From assembly GCF_004118285.1 (NCBI RefSeq), contig NZ_SDHY01000004.1, positions 1 through 64,000 on the forward strand: 64,000 bases of DNA, written 5' to 3'. The position numbers and the translations under genes were made by a program. The DNA is from Aquirufa rosea (GTDB lineage: Bacteria; Bacteroidota; Bacteroidia; Cytophagales; Spirosomataceae). Below are positions 8,557 through 18,103 of the stretch, piece by piece. Numbering within the stretch: position 1 is the first letter of the stretch; each line of letters starts with the position of its first letter. The notes beneath the pieces are model-generated. The model saw only the letters and a list, made by a program, of their open reading frames with translations. It did no database searches and was not told the origin of the DNA.

Positions 8557-9405
8557 TTATAATGATTTTAAGAAGCTTATACTCAGTGGAACATTGACCA
8601 ATTCATTGTCGCTTTCATCTTCAATAAAACAATGCTCCACCCCAGCTTTTTTACCTAGCTGAATAATCTTTTTCCAATTACCTTGACCCGTTCCTACCGG
8701 CACATCATTGATGGCAGGAGTATGCCCAGTCAAATCACCAACCACCCCTTTACGCAAATCTTTCACGTGCATTAATTTCCATCTTCCAGGGTATTTCTTC
8801 AAAAGTTTAACTGGCATTTTTTGCCCGCCCCCATGTAGAGTCCACAACACATCCATTTCAAAAGAAACATATGCAGGGTCCGTATTTTGAATGATATAAT
8901 CTAATAAGGTCCCTTTCTCAAATGGATGAAATTCATAGCCATGGTCATGGTAGCAAAGAGTAATTCCATTTTCCTTTAATACCTTTCCGGCTGCATTAAA
9001 TACCCGAACTGCATGCTGGGAATTTTCTAAGGTAAAATCATTCCCTTTATGAGGAATCCAGGCACACATAACAAATTTTGCTCCCAAGATTTTTGCTTTT
9101 TGAACCACCGCCATGGGGTCCTTTTCCAATTCCCCAAAATCCGCTCCTGTAGATGGAATAGAAATCCCTCTAGCATCACATTGCTGTTTAAATTCTTGTA
9201 ATGTCATTCCTTTCGCTCCGCCGCCTTCTAACTCTGTGAAGCCCATATTCTTAATGATATCTAAGGTTTTAAGTGGGTCTTGAGGGAATTGTTTTCTAAA
9301 AGTATAGGCTTGAACACCCAGTGGATAGGTATATACTTTTTGAGCATAGGTTGTCCAGCTCATACATAATCCCACCATAGCAATAATTAATCGATTCGTT
9401 TTCAT
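8557..9405 (-). CDS. Exported sugar phosphate isomerase/epimerase-like TIM-barrel protein
   Basis: A 282-aa protein of the xylose-isomerase-like TIM-barrel (AP endonuclease 2) superfamily. An N-terminal signal peptide ending near TYAQ sends it to the periplasm, so sugars rather than cytosolic sugar phosphates are likely substrates. Seen: the TELEGGGAKGM stretch, CYHDHGYEF, FEMDVLW (metal-ligand Glu) and MHVKDL, which follow the conserved metal-binding strands. Last gene of the operon with GMC oxidoreductase and its small subunit, a gene set known from bacterial 3-keto-sugar metabolism. A second, diverged copy heads the same operon at 11716. Confidence 0.85.
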   Translation of the reverse strand: MKTNRLIIAMVGLCMSWTTYAQKVYTYPLGVQAYTFRKQFPQDPLKTLDIIKNMGFTELEGGGAKGMTLQEFKQQCDARGISIPSTGADFGELEKDPMAVVQKAKILGAKFVMCAWIPHKGNDFTLENSQHAVRVFNAAGKVLKENGITLCYHDHGYEFHPFEKGTLLDYIIQNTDPAYVSFEMDVLWTLHGGGQKMPVKLLKKYPGRWKLMHVKDLRKGVVGDLTGHTPAINDVPVGTGQGNWKKIIQLGKKAGVEHCFIEDESDNELVNVPLSISFLKSL

Positions 9406-9417
9406 GTGTATTTTGTT

Positions 9418-11121
9418 TTATAAGTTTAATTTTTTCCATTCATCCATGGCATGATTAGCTGCCCTAGCTGTCAAGGCCATAAAAGTTAAGGTTGGATTTT
9501 GTGTGCCGGTTGAAGTCATGCAAGCCCCATCGGTTACAAATACATTCTTACAAGCATGCAACTGATTCCATTCATTCAACAAGGAAGTACTAGGATTTTT
9601 ACCCATTCTTACCCCGCCCATCTAATGAATATCAGCACCAGGGGCCGACTTTGAATCTGCCGTTCTAATCTGTTGAAAGCCTGCTTTCTCAAACATTTCT
9701 TGCATTTGCTCCCTAAAATCCTTCACCATTTTCACATCATTCTCTGTCCAATCACAAGAGAAAACAATTTGCGGAATACCATATTTATCCTGCAAACTTT
9801 CATGTAATCGAATATGATTTTGTTCGGTGGGTACCGTTTCCCCCATCATCCAAGCTGATATATTCCAATTCCCCCACTGCCTATTCAATAAATTCTCTCG
9901 TAAAGTATCCCCTATCCCCCCTTGCTGGGCAAATTGTCCCCTTCCTCCACCTACTCCCACGGCATAGCCCCTTAAAAAATCTGTTTCCTGTCTAAACACA
10001 TTTCTAAATCTAGGAATATAGGCATTGCTAGGATTACCTCCAGCCGTCTTTTTATCTTTAAATCCATCAAAACTAGCATTGGCTGTACCACGGTAATTAT
10101 GCCATGCAATATACTTGCCCAATAAGCCAGTATCATTACCCAAACCTTGAGGAAAACGACTCGATTTAGAGTTCAATAAGATGGCATTCGTATTAATAGT
10201 CGAGGCATTCACAAAAATCACTTTGGCATAAAAAGGAATCATATCTCTGCTGATAGCATCGATTACATTTACCCCGATGGCCTTTTTCTTTTTTGCATCA
10301 TATATAATGGAATGAACCACCGAATGAGGTCTAAGGGTTAATTTGCCCGTTTTAGCTGCCCAGGGTAAGGTAGAGGAATTGGAACTAAAATAAGCCCCAT
10401 AATTACATCCTCGTTCACACTGCCTTTGACTTAAGCAACGGCCTCTTCCCTGTTGAAAATGTATTTCTTGAGGATCCGTTAAATGAGCACAACGTCCTGA
10501 TATCACCCAACGATTTCCATATTCCTTCTTTAAAGTTTCCCTTAAATGTTGCTCTAAGCAATTCAACTCAAATCCTGGCTGTACTAAGCTGTTGGGCAGT
10601 TCTGCCAAATTATCATTGAAACCTGCTATTCCTGCAAATTTCTCCACATGATCATACCAAGGTTCGATATCCTTGTAACGAATAGGCCAGTCGACAGCAA
10701 AACCATCTCTGGCAGGACCTTCAAAATCATAATCTGACCAGCGTTGAGTTTGTCGCGCCCAAAGCAATGACTTGCCCCCAACATGATATCCTCTCGTCCA
10801 CCGAAAGGGTTTTTCATAAACTACTGGTTGCTCGTCATCAGGTAAGGCCCAATGCTTGGTCTCCTCCCGCATAAAACTGCCGGAGGAAAATCCTTTTTTA
10901 TCTGCTAAACTCACCGTTCCCCGATGCTCAAATTCCCAAGGTGCTTTAGAGGCCGTAGGATAATCTTCCACATGCCTAACCTGTCTCCCTCTTTCTAGTA
11001 CCAAAGTCTGTAAACCTTTGTCGCAAAACTCTTTGGCCGCCCACCCACCACTGGCTCCTGAACCGATGACAATCACATCGTAGGTGTTTTTCTTGACTAG
11101 ATCAATATTCAAATTAGCCAT
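9418..11121 (-). pseudogene. GMC oxidoreductase interrupted by an in-frame TAG
   Basis: FAD-dependent glucose-methanol-choline oxidoreductase, gluconate-2-dehydrogenase large-subunit type. The N-terminal ADP-binding motif VIGSGASGG and the middle domain are intact up to GADIH; then a TAG (9619-9621) stands where the family has the residue between His and MGG in the H-x-MG-x-R-MG motif, and the same frame continues at once as MGGVRMG..VTDGACM..NPTLTFMALTARA to 9418. No indel is needed: one substitution (e.g. GAG to TAG) explains it. The last 67 residues hold part of the FAD site, so the truncated product should be inactive. An ATG directly follows the TAG and could allow restart. Start set at the ATG at 11121, 2 nt after the upstream stop. 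Sequencing error is possible. Confidence 0.85.
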
Positions 11122-11123
11122 GA

Positions 11124-11630
11124 TTATACGTTTACGCATCCATGATAAAAACCTGGGGCCATTACATAGTGATAATGTTCCGTCATGACATATTCAGAAG
11201 TAATATATCCTCGAATTGTTTCCCTACGAAGGGTCGTATAGGCCCAAAGATGTTCCGCCATCTTCTCTAAGTCCAACAAAAGAGCTTCTCTTTGGGAGGC
11301 TTGACAGAGCGCGAATGATTGATGATGATTTAATTCGGCCTGAACAAGTAAGAACTGAATGGCTGCTTTAATCTTGGCTTGGTCAGTTGGCTCATAACAA
11401 TCACTAAATAACTTATCTAGGAAAATCTCCACTCCAACACCCTTGGCCCCTTTGGCTTTTCCTTCAGGAATAAATGTGCTAGCAATATGTCCCAGCATTT
11501 CCTTTTCTGGTGGGGAGAATACTGTCGATGCCACACGAATCTCCTTATTCCAGGCAGTCGCCCAAGAACGAAGTGCCAACATGGCTCCAGCAGAAACTGC
11601 CAGTGATTGTAAAACCTTTCTCCTTTTCAT
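11124..11630 (-). CDS. Gluconate 2-dehydrogenase subunit 3 family protein (Tat-exported)
   Basis: A 168-aa small partner subunit of membrane/periplasmic GMC dehydrogenases. The N-terminus has a twin-arginine-type signal (KRRKVLQSLAVSAGAML). The body shows the family pattern (E..LGHIASTFIPEG..KGAKGVGV..F.D......) and a late YGY-like segment (YITSEYVMTEHYHY..PGFYHGC). In the family it helps export or cofactor loading of the large subunit. Its stop is 2 nt before the GMC start, indicating tight coupling. If the GMC gene is really broken, this subunit has no partner in the window. Confidence 0.85.
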   Translation of the reverse strand: MKRRKVLQSLAVSAGAMLALRSWATAWNKEIRVASTVFSPPEKEMLGHIASTFIPEGKAKGAKGVGVEIFLDKLFSDCYEPTDQAKIKAAIQFLLVQAELNHHQSFALCQASQREALLLDLEKMAEHLWAYTTLRRETIRGYITSEYVMTEHYHYVMAPGFYHGCVNV

Positions 11631-11715
11631 AGCTTTATTTGAAAATTTAAATTGTAAGAATTAGCACAGATTTTTACCTGTTACTACCCTGATGCCTGAA
11701 TAAAATGTATGGCTA

Positions 11716-12597
11716 CTATTTCAATTTATCTATTTGCTCTCGATAATACTGCACCGAACGAATGATGGAGGCTAGATTACTAGGCTTTTCTTGGGTATCT
11801 CTTTCTAGATTGATATTACCTTGAAATCCTTGACGCTTTAACTCGGCAAAAACCGCTGGAAAATCGATTACTCCAGTTCCAACGGGTACATCCCTAAGCT
11901 TGGGATTATTATATTCCGCAATATCCTTTAAATGAATAGCGATGATTCGACCCTGTAATTTTTTGATGGCATCTACTGGATTAATTCCAGATTTAGGATA
12001 GTGCCCTAGATCCGGACAAGCATAAAAATTAGGATGATTCTTCATGGCAATCAATAAGGAATCTGGCGTCCAATAGACACTAGTACCTTTCCAATGGTTA
12101 TGTATAGCTACCTTAATTTTATATAAAGCTGCCAAGCTATCCACTCCATCCCATAAATGTACAGGAGGTTCTGCGGTAACGTAAGAGACTTGCAATTCTT
12201 TCGCAATATCAAATTCCTTTTTCCAGCGATCAATGGTTTTCCCTCCAACTAAATAAATGGATTCCATTTTAAGACCTTTTTGCTGAATCATTTGTTTTAA
12301 TTGCTTCACGCCTGAATTAGACAAATTCATGATGGAAGAATCCTTTAAAGTCACCCCCGCTTTGCCAAAGGTATATCCCTCTATATAATGCAAACCCGCA
12401 CTATCGGCTTTGGCCAACTGGTCAGGAAATGAGAAGGCATTAAAGGAATAAAGTGCCACTCCCAACTTCCAATCCTTGGGGGCATTACTTGCTGAATTTG
12501 ATTTTTTATGGACAAATTTATTCGGCTGTTTAGCCAAAATGAGTGTGGGTAGGCAAAAGGCCAAAACCATCCAGGATAGGGCAACAATTTTTTTCAT
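11716..12597 (-). CDS. Exported sugar epimerase/isomerase-like TIM-barrel protein (second copy)
   Basis: A 293-aa xylose-isomerase-like TIM-barrel protein with a signal peptide (MKKIVALSWMVLAFCLPTLILA). Start taken at the ATG at 12597, three codons inside the longest frame. Seen: the LYSFNAFSF opening, YVTAEPP, AIHNHWKG, CPDLGHYPKSG and AIHLKDI, the usual metal/substrate strands, and VPVGTGVIDF, shared in form with the gene at 8557 (VPVGTGQGNW). First gene of the minus-strand operon. Likely acts on a keto-sugar in the periplasm; exact reaction unknown. Confidence 0.85.
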   Translation of the reverse strand: MKKIVALSWMVLAFCLPTLILAKQPNKFVHKKSNSASNAPKDWKLGVALYSFNAFSFPDQLAKADSAGLHYIEGYTFGKAGVTLKDSSIMNLSNSGVKQLKQMIQQKGLKMESIYLVGGKTIDRWKKEFDIAKELQVSYVTAEPPVHLWDGVDSLAALYKIKVAIHNHWKGTSVYWTPDSLLIAMKNHPNFYACPDLGHYPKSGINPVDAIKKLQGRIIAIHLKDIAEYNNPKLRDVPVGTGVIDFPAVFAELKRQGFQGNINLERDTQEKPSNLASIIRSVQYYREQIDKLK

Positions 12598-12677
12598 ATA
12601 TATCAATGTTAATTTAAATAAAGTCTTTTATGTCTTGAGTCCTATGAATTAATGAAAAATTCTGTACTTTAAGCACA

Positions 12678-12685
12678 TAATTTTG
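12678..12685 (+). promoter_or_regulatory. Possible -7 box (TAATTTTG) for the sulfatase gene
   Basis: Exact match to the Bacteroidota TAnnTTTG element, about 60 bp before the sulfatase start in the divergent 12598-12744 gap. I do not see a clear -33 TTTG at the right distance, so the call is weak. Confidence 0.3.
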
Positions 12686-12744
12686 TAAAATAAACGGATA
12701 TCCCCAAGAATAATTGACCATTAAATACATTTACTCTCTTAGTT

Positions 12745-14280
12745 ATGCACGTGAAAAATCTATCCAAAACCTTCATTTTACTTCTCTTGAGCATATATTG
12801 CTTAGGTCAAACAGCTCAAAAACCCAATATTATATTTATCATCTCGGATGATCATACTTCTCAAGCGATCAGTGCGTATGGAAGTAAATTGGCGAAAACT
12901 CCCCACATTGATCGAATTGCCCGCGAGGGAGCCATTCTATATAATAATGTGGTGACAAACTCCATTTGTGGACCTAGTAGAGCAACCCTATTAACTGGAA
13001 AATTCAGCCATAAAAATGGTTACAAATTCAACGAAAAGAAATTTGATATCAACCAAGCCGTTTTCCCTGAAGAATTACAAAAAAATGGCTACCAAACTGC
13101 TTGGGTAGGAAAAATGCACTTGGGGACCTTACCTCATGGATTTGACTATTTGAATATTTTGCCAGGACACGGGAGCTATTATAATTCAGATTTTGTGGAT
13201 AGTCAAAATAAAACCACGCGCCGAGAAGGTTATGTGACCAACGTGATTACACAACTTTCCAAAGAATGGTTAAACCAAAGAGATCCTAACAAACCATTTT
13301 TTATGGTCGTAGGGCACAAGGCCACTCACCGTTCTTGGTTACCCGATATTCCTGATTTAGGGGCCTATGACAACGTGACCTTCCCCATACCTGATACCTT
13401 CTATGATAAGTACGAAGGAAGGTTAGCAGCGGCAGATCAGGATATGACCATCGACAAAACTATGATTCTTGGACAGGACTTAAAAGTTCATGCCAAATAT
13501 GATGGAAATGGAGATGGTGGAAATTTCAATCGATTTACCCCTGAGCAGCGTCCACCTTTCTATGATTACTATGAAAATAAAATAACGAAGGAGTTTGAGG
13601 AGAAAAAACTCAGCGGTAATGCCTTGGCTGAGTGGAAATACCAGCGCTATATGAGAGACTATCTTTCCACGGCTAATTCATTGGATAGAAATATCGGGGA
13701 ATTACTAGATTATCTGGACAAAAATAATCTTGTTAAAAACACCGTGGTGGTATATACTTCTGACCAAGGATTCTATTTAGGAGAACATGGATGGTTTGAT
13801 AAGCGATTTATATATGAAGAATCCCTAAAGACTCCATTCGTTATTAGATACCCTGGGACCATCAAGCCTGGAACCAAAGTGAGTCAGGTAGTTTCCAATG
13901 TAGATTGGGCGCCAACTTTATTAGATATTGCTAAAACGAAAGTTCCAGCAGAAATTCAAGGAAAATCATTTTTACCCATTCTTACAGGTAAAGGGAAAGA
14001 TTGGAAAAACGAATCTTATTACCATTACTATGAATACCCTCAGCCTCACCATGTATATCCACATTTTGGATTACGAACTTCACAATATACCCTAGTAAGA
14101 TTCTATGGACCAAAAGATTTTTGGGAATTGTATGATATCAAAAAAGATCCCAAAAATTTACATAATATCTACAACAAAAAAGAAAATGCGCAAATTATTG
14201 CCGATTTGAAAAAAATATTGAAACAAAAGATGATTCAATATGATGACAAAGAGGCTTTAGAAATTTTGAGCAAAGAATAA
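12745..14280 (+). CDS. Formylglycine-dependent type I sulfatase
   Basis: A 511-aa secreted sulfatase, cleaving sulfate esters from polysaccharides or smaller sulfated sugars. Seen: signal peptide (cleavage near CLGQ), PNIIFIISDDH with metal ligands Asp35-Asp36, and the sulfatase signature CGPSRATLLTG, where Cys75 would be converted to formylglycine; later HKATHR and the DQGFYLGEHGWFDKRFIYEESLKTPF block with the C-terminal metal-binding His/Asp. Full family length, all key residues present. Substrate subfamily cannot be set by eye. No anaerobic or aerobic FGly-generating enzyme is in the window. Divergent from the epimerase operon; followed by a strong terminator. Confidence 0.93.
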   Translation: MHVKNLSKTFILLLLSIYCLGQTAQKPNIIFIISDDHTSQAISAYGSKLAKTPHIDRIAREGAILYNNVVTNSICGPSRATLLTGKFSHKNGYKFNEKKFDINQAVFPEELQKNGYQTAWVGKMHLGTLPHGFDYLNILPGHGSYYNSDFVDSQNKTTRREGYVTNVITQLSKEWLNQRDPNKPFFMVVGHKATHRSWLPDIPDLGAYDNVTFPIPDTFYDKYEGRLAAADQDMTIDKTMILGQDLKVHAKYDGNGDGGNFNRFTPEQRPPFYDYYENKITKEFEEKKLSGNALAEWKYQRYMRDYLSTANSLDRNIGELLDYLDKNNLVKNTVVVYTSDQGFYLGEHGWFDKRFIYEESLKTPFVIRYPGTIKPGTKVSQVVSNVDWAPTLLDIAKTKVPAEIQGKSFLPILTGKGKDWKNESYYHYYEYPQPHHVYPHFGLRTSQYTLVRFYGPKDFWELYDIKKDPKNLHNIYNKKENAQIIADLKKILKQKMIQYDDKEALEILSKE

Positions 14281-14300
14281 TTAACTTACTTTTAAGATAA

Positions 14301-14333
14301 AAAAGCCTATCGCTAGTAACGATAGGCTTTTTG
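14301..14333 (+). terminator. Strong bidirectional terminator after the sulfatase gene
   Basis: Perfect 12-bp inverted repeat AAAAGCCTATCG / CGATAGGCTTTT (14301-14312, 14320-14331) with a 7-nt loop and T run. It begins 20 bp after the stop. Confidence 0.92.
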
Positions 14334-14958
14334 CATTCCTGTGTTCTATAATTGTATACTATGTTTGTCGTATCTAACAGTATTTATACACCATAAATAC
14401 TCTTCAATAAAACTAGCTTCTTTAAAAAATTTGAATCAATCAAATTCATTTATTGAAACACTAGCTTAAAACTATACTAAAAATTACAAAAATTGTAATC
14501 GAGCCGAATTAGTTAGTATCGTTTTAGAATTCTATACTAATTATTCTTTTGTTTCGTAAGAAATCCACAAAGCAAATTGAGTTAATGGCTAGGCATTTTA
14601 TATCTTTTTTTAAGAATTATTTTACTAATTCTCATTAATGTCATAAAATTTCATAATTTCAAAAAACAATTTTTTCTTTTTACTTGTTTACAAATCGATT
14701 AGGTACGGATTTTCAATAGTAGGACAAAGGTATATTTTAAATAAATCCTGCTGAATCTAAGCATTTTTAACTTTAAAAAAACAAGAATTTATTACTGTTC
14801 TAAACTATATTACCAAGCTTCGTATTGGTATATTAATTAAATAAGAAAACTGTCAGGGCCGATAAATTTTGCTATTTATTCAGTTGATGTACATGTATTC
14901 TTAGTGGCTACCAAAACATGGCCAATTAATATATCGGTATAGCAAAGTACATGAATCG
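14334..14958. other. 625-bp AT-rich non-coding region with several inverted repeats
   Basis: No ORF with coding character. It contains inverted repeats AGTATTTAT/ATAAATACT (14379-14401), ATTACAA/TTGTAAT (14483-14499), TTAGTAT/ATACTAA (14513-14540) and TACCAA/TTGGTA (14811-14830), and a repeated CTATACTAA (14472-14480, 14532-14540). It precedes the AraC regulator and may hold its control sites or a small RNA. No T-tailed hairpin was seen inside. Confidence 0.6.
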
Positions 14959-16158
14959 ATGTTCCTATCTCTACCATTTCTATCCATTCTATTCTCGATC
15001 ATCATCGCTTATTTCAACTATAAGAAGAATAGAAGTATCATTTTCTTGTCTATATTCTATTTATTGATAGGATTAATAAGTTTGAAATATTACTTATTTA
15101 CCTACGATAGCCAAATGTCATGGCTTTTAGCAATACTGTATGGGCATTTCTCCCCATTATTTTTTCTGATCGGTCCAACTTCATATATATATGTCCGTAA
15201 CACCCTTAATGACCATGAGGGGATTAGTAAAAAAGATTTATGGCATCTTATTCCTAGCATTTACATGCTGATAGGATTGTTTCCCTATTTCCTTAAACCA
15301 TTTGAAGAAAAATTATCTTTGGTAAACAAAATACTTAACCAACCTGGTGAGTTGTACATCAACCAAATTCACGTACTTAGCCCCAGCTTAATCAATGAGT
15401 TTCTTCGAAATTTTCTATACGTATATTATGCTTGGTTAATGATTACTTTACTAATTAAAGCCAGGTGGGATATGGATGAATCGGAATCTTCCGATCCACA
15501 TACCCAACAAAAACAGATTACCTTCAAATGGCTGATCATTTTTGTTTCGTTTAACACATTTATAGCCAGCATATTGCTATCTTCTAATTTCATCGTTTTG
15601 TTCAGCCCTAAGCAAGACTTGAGCAATTTACATGACTATTTACCCTATTACAGGATCCTAGTGATGTTTGCCTTTGTAATGCCCCTACTCATATTACTTT
15701 TTCCTCGAGTATTATATGGGATACCTAAGGTGACTTTAGAGGAAATCGAATTAATTCAATCCAAAAAGAAAAAAAACCAGGTAGACCGAGTGGAACCATA
15801 TGTGGATGATTCATTTTACGAACTTTCTCAAGTCATTTTACAATATATAGAAACAGAAAAGCCATACCTGAATCCCAGATTTTCCATTCGAGATATCGTG
15901 GTAACACTGAATATCCCCCAACATCATGTATCCTATTGTTTCAATAAAATTTTAAACAACCCCTTCCCGAGTGTTAAAAACAAATACCGAATAGAATATG
16001 TGAAAGGGCTAATTTTACAGGATACAGAGAAACGATACTCTTTGGAAGGCTTAATGAAGGAGGCCGGATTCACCTCAAAAAATAGTTTTTTCCAGGCATT
16101 TAAAGAGATAGAAGGCTGCACTCCGAAAGTCTGGGCAGAGCAACAAAAAATCCCATAA
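14959..16158 (+). CDS. Membrane-anchored AraC family transcriptional regulator
   Basis: A 399-aa protein with about seven hydrophobic segments in the first 250 residues (e.g. 3-18, 27-47, 62-75, 95-107, 150-165, 190-210, 225-245), then a linker and a C-terminal AraC-type double helix-turn-helix (about 290-395; FSIRDIVVTLNIPQHHVSYCFNKIL and YSLEGLMKEAGFTSKNSFFQAFKEIEGCTPKVW). This 7TM-AraC architecture is common in Bacteroidota; the membrane part probably senses a small molecule. Next gene (GH2) is 80 bp downstream in the same direction, a plausible target. Start is ATG at 14959. Confidence 0.88.
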   Translation: MFLSLPFLSILFSIIIAYFNYKKNRSIIFLSIFYLLIGLISLKYYLFTYDSQMSWLLAILYGHFSPLFFLIGPTSYIYVRNTLNDHEGISKKDLWHLIPSIYMLIGLFPYFLKPFEEKLSLVNKILNQPGELYINQIHVLSPSLINEFLRNFLYVYYAWLMITLLIKARWDMDESESSDPHTQQKQITFKWLIIFVSFNTFIASILLSSNFIVLFSPKQDLSNLHDYLPYYRILVMFAFVMPLLILLFPRVLYGIPKVTLEEIELIQSKKKKNQVDRVEPYVDDSFYELSQVILQYIETEKPYLNPRFSIRDIVVTLNIPQHHVSYCFNKILNNPFPSVKNKYRIEYVKGLILQDTEKRYSLEGLMKEAGFTSKNSFFQAFKEIEGCTPKVWAEQQKIP

Positions 16159-16237
16159 TCTACAAGGATACTGGTAGATAGGCAAAGTACATTTCTATCT
16201 TTTTGATATCTTAGGTTTTTCAAAACTAAACTAAACC

Positions 16238-18049
16238 ATGAAAAACCTCATTTTTATTGTCTTTATGGCTGTGCAGCTTCCATCTTTACAAGCACAAACC
16301 TGGAAAGCTGCTAGCAATAAAATTAAAAGTCCTTGGGCTGAAAAAGTAGATCCTAACAATCCCCTTCCGGAATATCCAAGACCACAAATGGTCCGCGAAC
16401 AATGGCAAAATTTAAATGGCCTTTGGGATTATTCCATAGTCGAAAAAGGAAGTAATATCCCACATCAATTTGATGGTAAAATATTAGTGCCATTCGCCGT
16501 AGAATCAAGTTTGTCTGGCGTACAGAAAACGGTAGGTGACCAGAAGGAATTATGGTACCACCGAACCTTCATGCTACCTAGTAACTGGAAAAACAAAAAT
16601 GTTTTATTGCATTTTGGCGCCGTGGATTGGAAAACAGATGTTTGGGTAAACGACATTAAAGTAGGCTCTCACCAAGGCGGATATAGTCCATTCGGTTTTG
16701 ACATCACACCTTTTTTACTAAAAGATAAAACCCAAAAAATCGTGGTTAAGGTTTGGGATCCCAGTGACTTAGGGTATCAACCTCGAGGAAAACAAGTAAA
16801 TAACCCTCGAGGAATTTGGTATACTCCCGTTACCGGAATTTGGCAAACAGTTTGGTTAGAACCCGTAGAATCTGCCTACATCAGTCAGCTGAAATCCATC
16901 CCCAACATTGATGGAGGCAACATAAGTGTACAGGTAAAAACAGAAGGAACTCAAAGTTCAGATATTACTGAAGTAAAAGTCCTAGACAATGGAAACGTTA
17001 TTTCCTCTGGTAAAGCGGCCGTTGGTCAAGATGTCCTTGTGGCTATTCCTCAAGCTAAACTCTGGAGTCCCGAATCTCCCTTTTTGTACGATTTAGAAAT
17101 CTCAATACTTCGCAACGGCCTTATTAAAGACAAAATAAAAAGCTATGTGGGAATGCGAAAAATCTCTACCAAAATTGATGCTAATGGTATCCATCGTATT
17201 CAATTAAATAATAAAAATATGTTCCAGCTAGGTCCCTTAGATCAAGGGTGGTGGCCGGATGGATTGTACACGGCACCAACAGACGAGGCCTTATTATACG
17301 ACATCAAAAAGACTAAAGATTTTGGCTATAACATGATCCGCAAACATGTGAAGGTAGAGCCTGCTAGGTGGTATACTCACTGCGACCGGGAAGGTATATT
17401 AGTTTGGCAAGATATGCCTAGCGGGGATAAAGATCCAAAATGGGTAACCCGCAATTATTTCAATGATAAGGAATTAGTACGGTCCAAAACCTCAGAAGAA
17501 AATTTCATGAGAGAATGGAAGGAAATCATGGACTTAACCTACTCTAATCCTAGTGTGGTAGTTTGGGTACCTTTCAACGAGGCATGGGGGCAATTTAAAA
17601 CACCCGAAGTGGTAGAATGGACCAAAAACTACGACCCATCTAGATTAGTAAACCCTGCCAGTGGTGGTAATCATTATGATGTAGGCGACATGATAGATAT
17701 GCATAATTATCCTGACCCCAAAATGGGAATTTTTGATTCAAAAAGAGTGAATGTATTAGGTGAATACGGAGGAATTGGATTAGCCCTAGATCAACACTTA
17801 TGGGAGAATAACCGCAATTGGGGTTATGTTCAATACAAAACTAGTGAAGAGGCGACCAAAGCTTATGTTGACTTGGCAGATAAATTGAAAAAGCTCATTC
17901 CATTTGGATATTCGGCAGCTGTATATACCCAAACCACGGACGTGGAAATTGAAGTAAATGGATTAATGACCTACGACAGAAAGGTTGTAAAACTACTCGA
18001 GGAAAAAATTCGGAAAGCAAATCAGGAAATCATAGAAAGCCTGAAATAA
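16238..18049 (+). CDS. GH2 family glycoside hydrolase
   Basis: A 603-aa secreted enzyme with signal peptide (cleavage near LQAQ). Order: GH2 sugar-binding jelly roll (about 45-210), Ig-like domain (210-310), TIM barrel (310-600). Catalytic residues are visible: acid/base Glu448 in FNEAWG and nucleophile Glu509 in VLGEYGG. It is shorter than E. coli LacZ and lacks LacZ's C-terminal domains, as in the small Bacteroidota GH2 enzymes near beta-glucuronidase/beta-galactosidase. Specificity is open. Placed between the AraC regulator and a terminator; the nearby sulfatase suggests a sulfated polysaccharide route. Confidence 0.9.
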   Translation: MKNLIFIVFMAVQLPSLQAQTWKAASNKIKSPWAEKVDPNNPLPEYPRPQMVREQWQNLNGLWDYSIVEKGSNIPHQFDGKILVPFAVESSLSGVQKTVGDQKELWYHRTFMLPSNWKNKNVLLHFGAVDWKTDVWVNDIKVGSHQGGYSPFGFDITPFLLKDKTQKIVVKVWDPSDLGYQPRGKQVNNPRGIWYTPVTGIWQTVWLEPVESAYISQLKSIPNIDGGNISVQVKTEGTQSSDITEVKVLDNGNVISSGKAAVGQDVLVAIPQAKLWSPESPFLYDLEISILRNGLIKDKIKSYVGMRKISTKIDANGIHRIQLNNKNMFQLGPLDQGWWPDGLYTAPTDEALLYDIKKTKDFGYNMIRKHVKVEPARWYTHCDREGILVWQDMPSGDKDPKWVTRNYFNDKELVRSKTSEENFMREWKEIMDLTYSNPSVVVWVPFNEAWGQFKTPEVVEWTKNYDPSRLVNPASGGNHYDVGDMIDMHNYPDPKMGIFDSKRVNVLGEYGGIGLALDQHLWENNRNWGYVQYKTSEEATKAYVDLADKLKKLIPFGYSAAVYTQTTDVEIEVNGLMTYDRKVVKLLEEKIRKANQEIIESLK

Positions 18050-18060
18050 CAAGTTTTTAA

Positions 18061-18091
18061 GAGCCTTTGGTTTTAACGCCAAAGGCTCTTT
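18061..18091 (+). terminator. Terminator after the GH2 gene
   Basis: 10-bp perfect stem GAGCCTTTGG / CCAAAGGCTC (18061-18070, 18079-18088), 8-nt loop, short T run. It lies 12 bp after the GH2 stop and ends 12 bp before the next start. Confidence 0.85.
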
Positions 18092-18103
18092 GATCTAATA
18101 CCC

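Noticed and set aside
9619-9621. UAG as pyrrolysine or programmed readthrough
   Set aside because: Pyrrolysine is not expected in this phylum and no stimulatory structure was recognised; mutation or error is simpler.
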